A model generated the notes under the pieces. It was not told the DNA's origin. It saw nothing but the letters and a program-made list of their open reading frames with translations, and did no database searches. Shown in pieces: positions 14,932 through 16,029 of a stretch of DNA of 16,029 bases. Numbering within the stretch: position 1 is the first letter of the stretch; each line of letters opens with the position of its first letter. The stretch covers positions 1-16,029 of the forward strand of contig DAOVNS010000024.1 in assembly GCA_030630075.1 (NCBI GenBank), in the 5' to 3' direction. The position numbers and the translations under genes are program-made. The DNA comes from a bacterium (GTDB lineage: Bacteria; Dependentiae; Babeliae; Babeliales; UASB340).

Positions 14932-15625
14932 ACATAATAAATTTCAATGCAGAAACATAAATTCTTAATGAATCTAATATTGGATTAAAATGTGAACTTT
15001 TATTCCCATCATCATAGATCGTTGTAATAAAAATTTGTTCAATTTCAATATTCAATTTTTTTGTTGATAAAAGCATAATGGTTTCATACTCATATCTTTT
15101 CCCAGGCAAACAAATAAAATTCGGTAACATATAAGCAGGAATTCCTCTTAAACCTGTTTGAGTATCAATAATATTTTTATTAAGAATAAAAGAAAAAAAC
15201 TTTTGCGAAATAATATTTCCAAGCTTACTTCGCAAAGGAACGTTATGATTAAATTTTCTCACCCCTAAAATCAAAAAACTTTCTTTCTCTAACATTTTAT
15301 TTGCAACGCTTAAAACATCTTTTGGTAAATGCTGTCCATCTGCATCAGCTGTAACAACACCATTTAAATTTTTGTATTGTTTTAAACAAAATGAAAAAGC
15401 AGTTTTAAGAGCCTCTCCCTTTCCCTTATTAACTTCATGTTCAATAACAACCGCTCCAGTTTCTCTTAATTTATCAAAAATATTTTTATAAATATCATCA
15501 CATCCATCATCTACAATAACAACATTTACAAACCCTAAGCTAAATAGTTTTTTAGTGAATTCAATCAATTTTTCACAGGGTTTATAAGCTGGAATAATTA
15601 CTGCAATTTCTTTAAAAGCCTTCAT
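14918..15625 (-). CDS. Family 2 glycosyltransferase, dolichyl/polyprenyl-phosphate sugar synthase type
   Basis: A 235-residue single-domain GT-A enzyme. IAVIIPAYKP at 7-16 opens the fold, VVIVDDGCDD at 35-44 is the nucleotide-binding segment, NKGKGEALKTAF (66-77) and TADADGQHLP (92-101) are the metal and acceptor motifs, and DTQTGLRGIP (about 155-164) is the conserved TGxRG region. This combination fits transferases that put a sugar onto polyprenyl phosphate at the inner face of the membrane. There is no C-terminal membrane segment, as in DPM1-type soluble forms. The ATG has an AGGGGTG site about seven bases upstream. It probably follows the partial gene at the right edge in one transcript (29-base gap) and overlaps the membrane transferase gene tail to tail. 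The sugar is not determinable here. Confidence 0.88.
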   Translation of the reverse strand: MKAFKEIAVIIPAYKPCEKLIEFTKKLFSLGFVNVVIVDDGCDDIYKNIFDKLRETGAVVIEHEVNKGKGEALKTAFSFCLKQYKNLNGVVTADADGQHLPKDVLSVANKMLEKESFLILGVRKFNHNVPLRSKLGNIISQKFFSFILNKNIIDTQTGLRGIPAYMLPNFICLPGKRYEYETIMLLSTKKLNIEIEQIFITTIYDDGNKSSHFNPILDSLRIYVSALKFIMFNRQ

Positions 15626-15654
15626 TACTACACCCCTTAAAAATCTTGCTAATC

Positions 15655-16029
15655 TTAGCTAACTTTTACAAACTGATAACCTTCTTTTTTAAATATAAGT
15701 TTATAATCTCCAGCTGCTATCTTTTTATCAACATCATCTAAAACGGATTTTACGGTTGCAGGGGGAAGTAAAAGATATCCAATTTCAGTTTTTTTTAGTT
15801 GATTACAATATTGTTCATAAATAATATTATCTTCATTTTTTTTACCCGCATATCCGCAATTACTGAAGGTATAAAAATATTGATAAATCATGGGGATTTT
15901 TTTCAAACGAAAAAGATTTCTTATTTCATAATCAGTTAAAATAGCTTTTTTAATTCCAACTAAAGAATCATATTCAGCCAACTTTTTATTAACTTTTGGC
16001 CTATATAATTGCATGTTCAAATCTATTTG
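15655..16029 (-). CDS. C-terminal part of an unidentified protein, truncated by the window edge
   Basis: The reading frame is open to the last base of the window, so only about the last 125 residues are seen and the true start lies beyond the edge. A TTG at 16020 and an ATG at 16014 are in frame but neither has a ribosome binding site in view. The visible part is soluble and Lys/Tyr-rich, with no membrane segment. It ends with a pattern (GYLLLPP, then DYKLIFKKEGYQFVKVS) resembling the soluble C-terminal domain of membrane-bound GT-C sugar transferases, where a short strand-rich module follows the helices. That resemblance is weak. Position 29 bases upstream of the polyprenyl-phosphate sugar synthase gene, on the same strand, supports a glycan-assembly role. 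Two cysteines are present in the fragment. Confidence 0.55.
   Translation of the reverse strand, partial: QIDLNMQLYRPKVNKKLAEYDSLVGIKKAILTDYEIRNLFRLKKIPMIYQYFYTFSNCGYAGKKNEDNIIYEQYCNQLKKTEIGYLLLPPATVKSVLDDVDKKIAAGDYKLIFKKEGYQFVKVS

Overview
This is an AT-rich, gene-dense bacterial window of about 16 kb. It holds 14 complete protein genes, plus one gene running off each edge: rpsA at the left and an unidentified gene at the right. No tRNA, rRNA, CRISPR array or transposase was seen, and no gap between genes exceeds about 180 bases. A KDO-8-phosphate synthase gene (kdsA) implies a Gram-negative envelope with KDO-containing lipopolysaccharide. Strong AT bias, a secreted ankyrin-type protein, small exported glycine-zipper proteins and a compact surface-glycan cluster together fit a host-associated bacterium. 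Candidatus Dependentiae (TM6; Babela-like) is my best guess, but it is an inference from overall character and not proven by any one gene. The genetic code looks standard, with some GTG starts.

Left part (1-8500), mostly housekeeping. rpsA (ribosomal protein S1, six S1 domains) and ndk run rightward, each ending at a long palindromic terminator. A leftward block follows. It contains a 535-residue exported Pro/Ala-rich protein, then the compact set efp-nusB-kdsA (translation elongation, antitermination, KDO synthesis), then two adjacent small exported proteins sharing a glycine-zipper segment. glyA (serine hydroxymethyltransferase) is divergent from that pair and ends at a strong terminator facing a leftward exported ankyrin-like gene. 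The Pro/Ala-rich gene and the two glycine-zipper genes share an unusual G-rich block directly before the ATG, which is the most distinctive regulatory-looking signal here.

Right part (9199-16029), envelope export and glycan assembly. An ABC exporter of the lipid-flippase type is followed, 20 bases downstream, by a SAM-methyltransferase-like gene. Facing them is a coupled leftward pair: a family-2 glycosyltransferase and a GT11 alpha-1,2-fucosyltransferase-like enzyme. Then come a rightward polytopic GT-C-like membrane protein, a leftward polyprenyl-phosphate-type family-2 glycosyltransferase that overlaps it tail to tail, and the C-terminal part of another leftward gene. Together they look like a surface polysaccharide or glycolipid locus: a membrane glycosyltransferase with a likely lipid-linked sugar donor, cytoplasmic glycosyltransferases, a possible modifying enzyme and an exporter.

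No clearly new multi-gene system such as a defence island or toxin module is visible. The best candidates for undescribed biology are the glycine-zipper pair, the large Pro/Ala-rich exported protein, and the G-rich leader they share.
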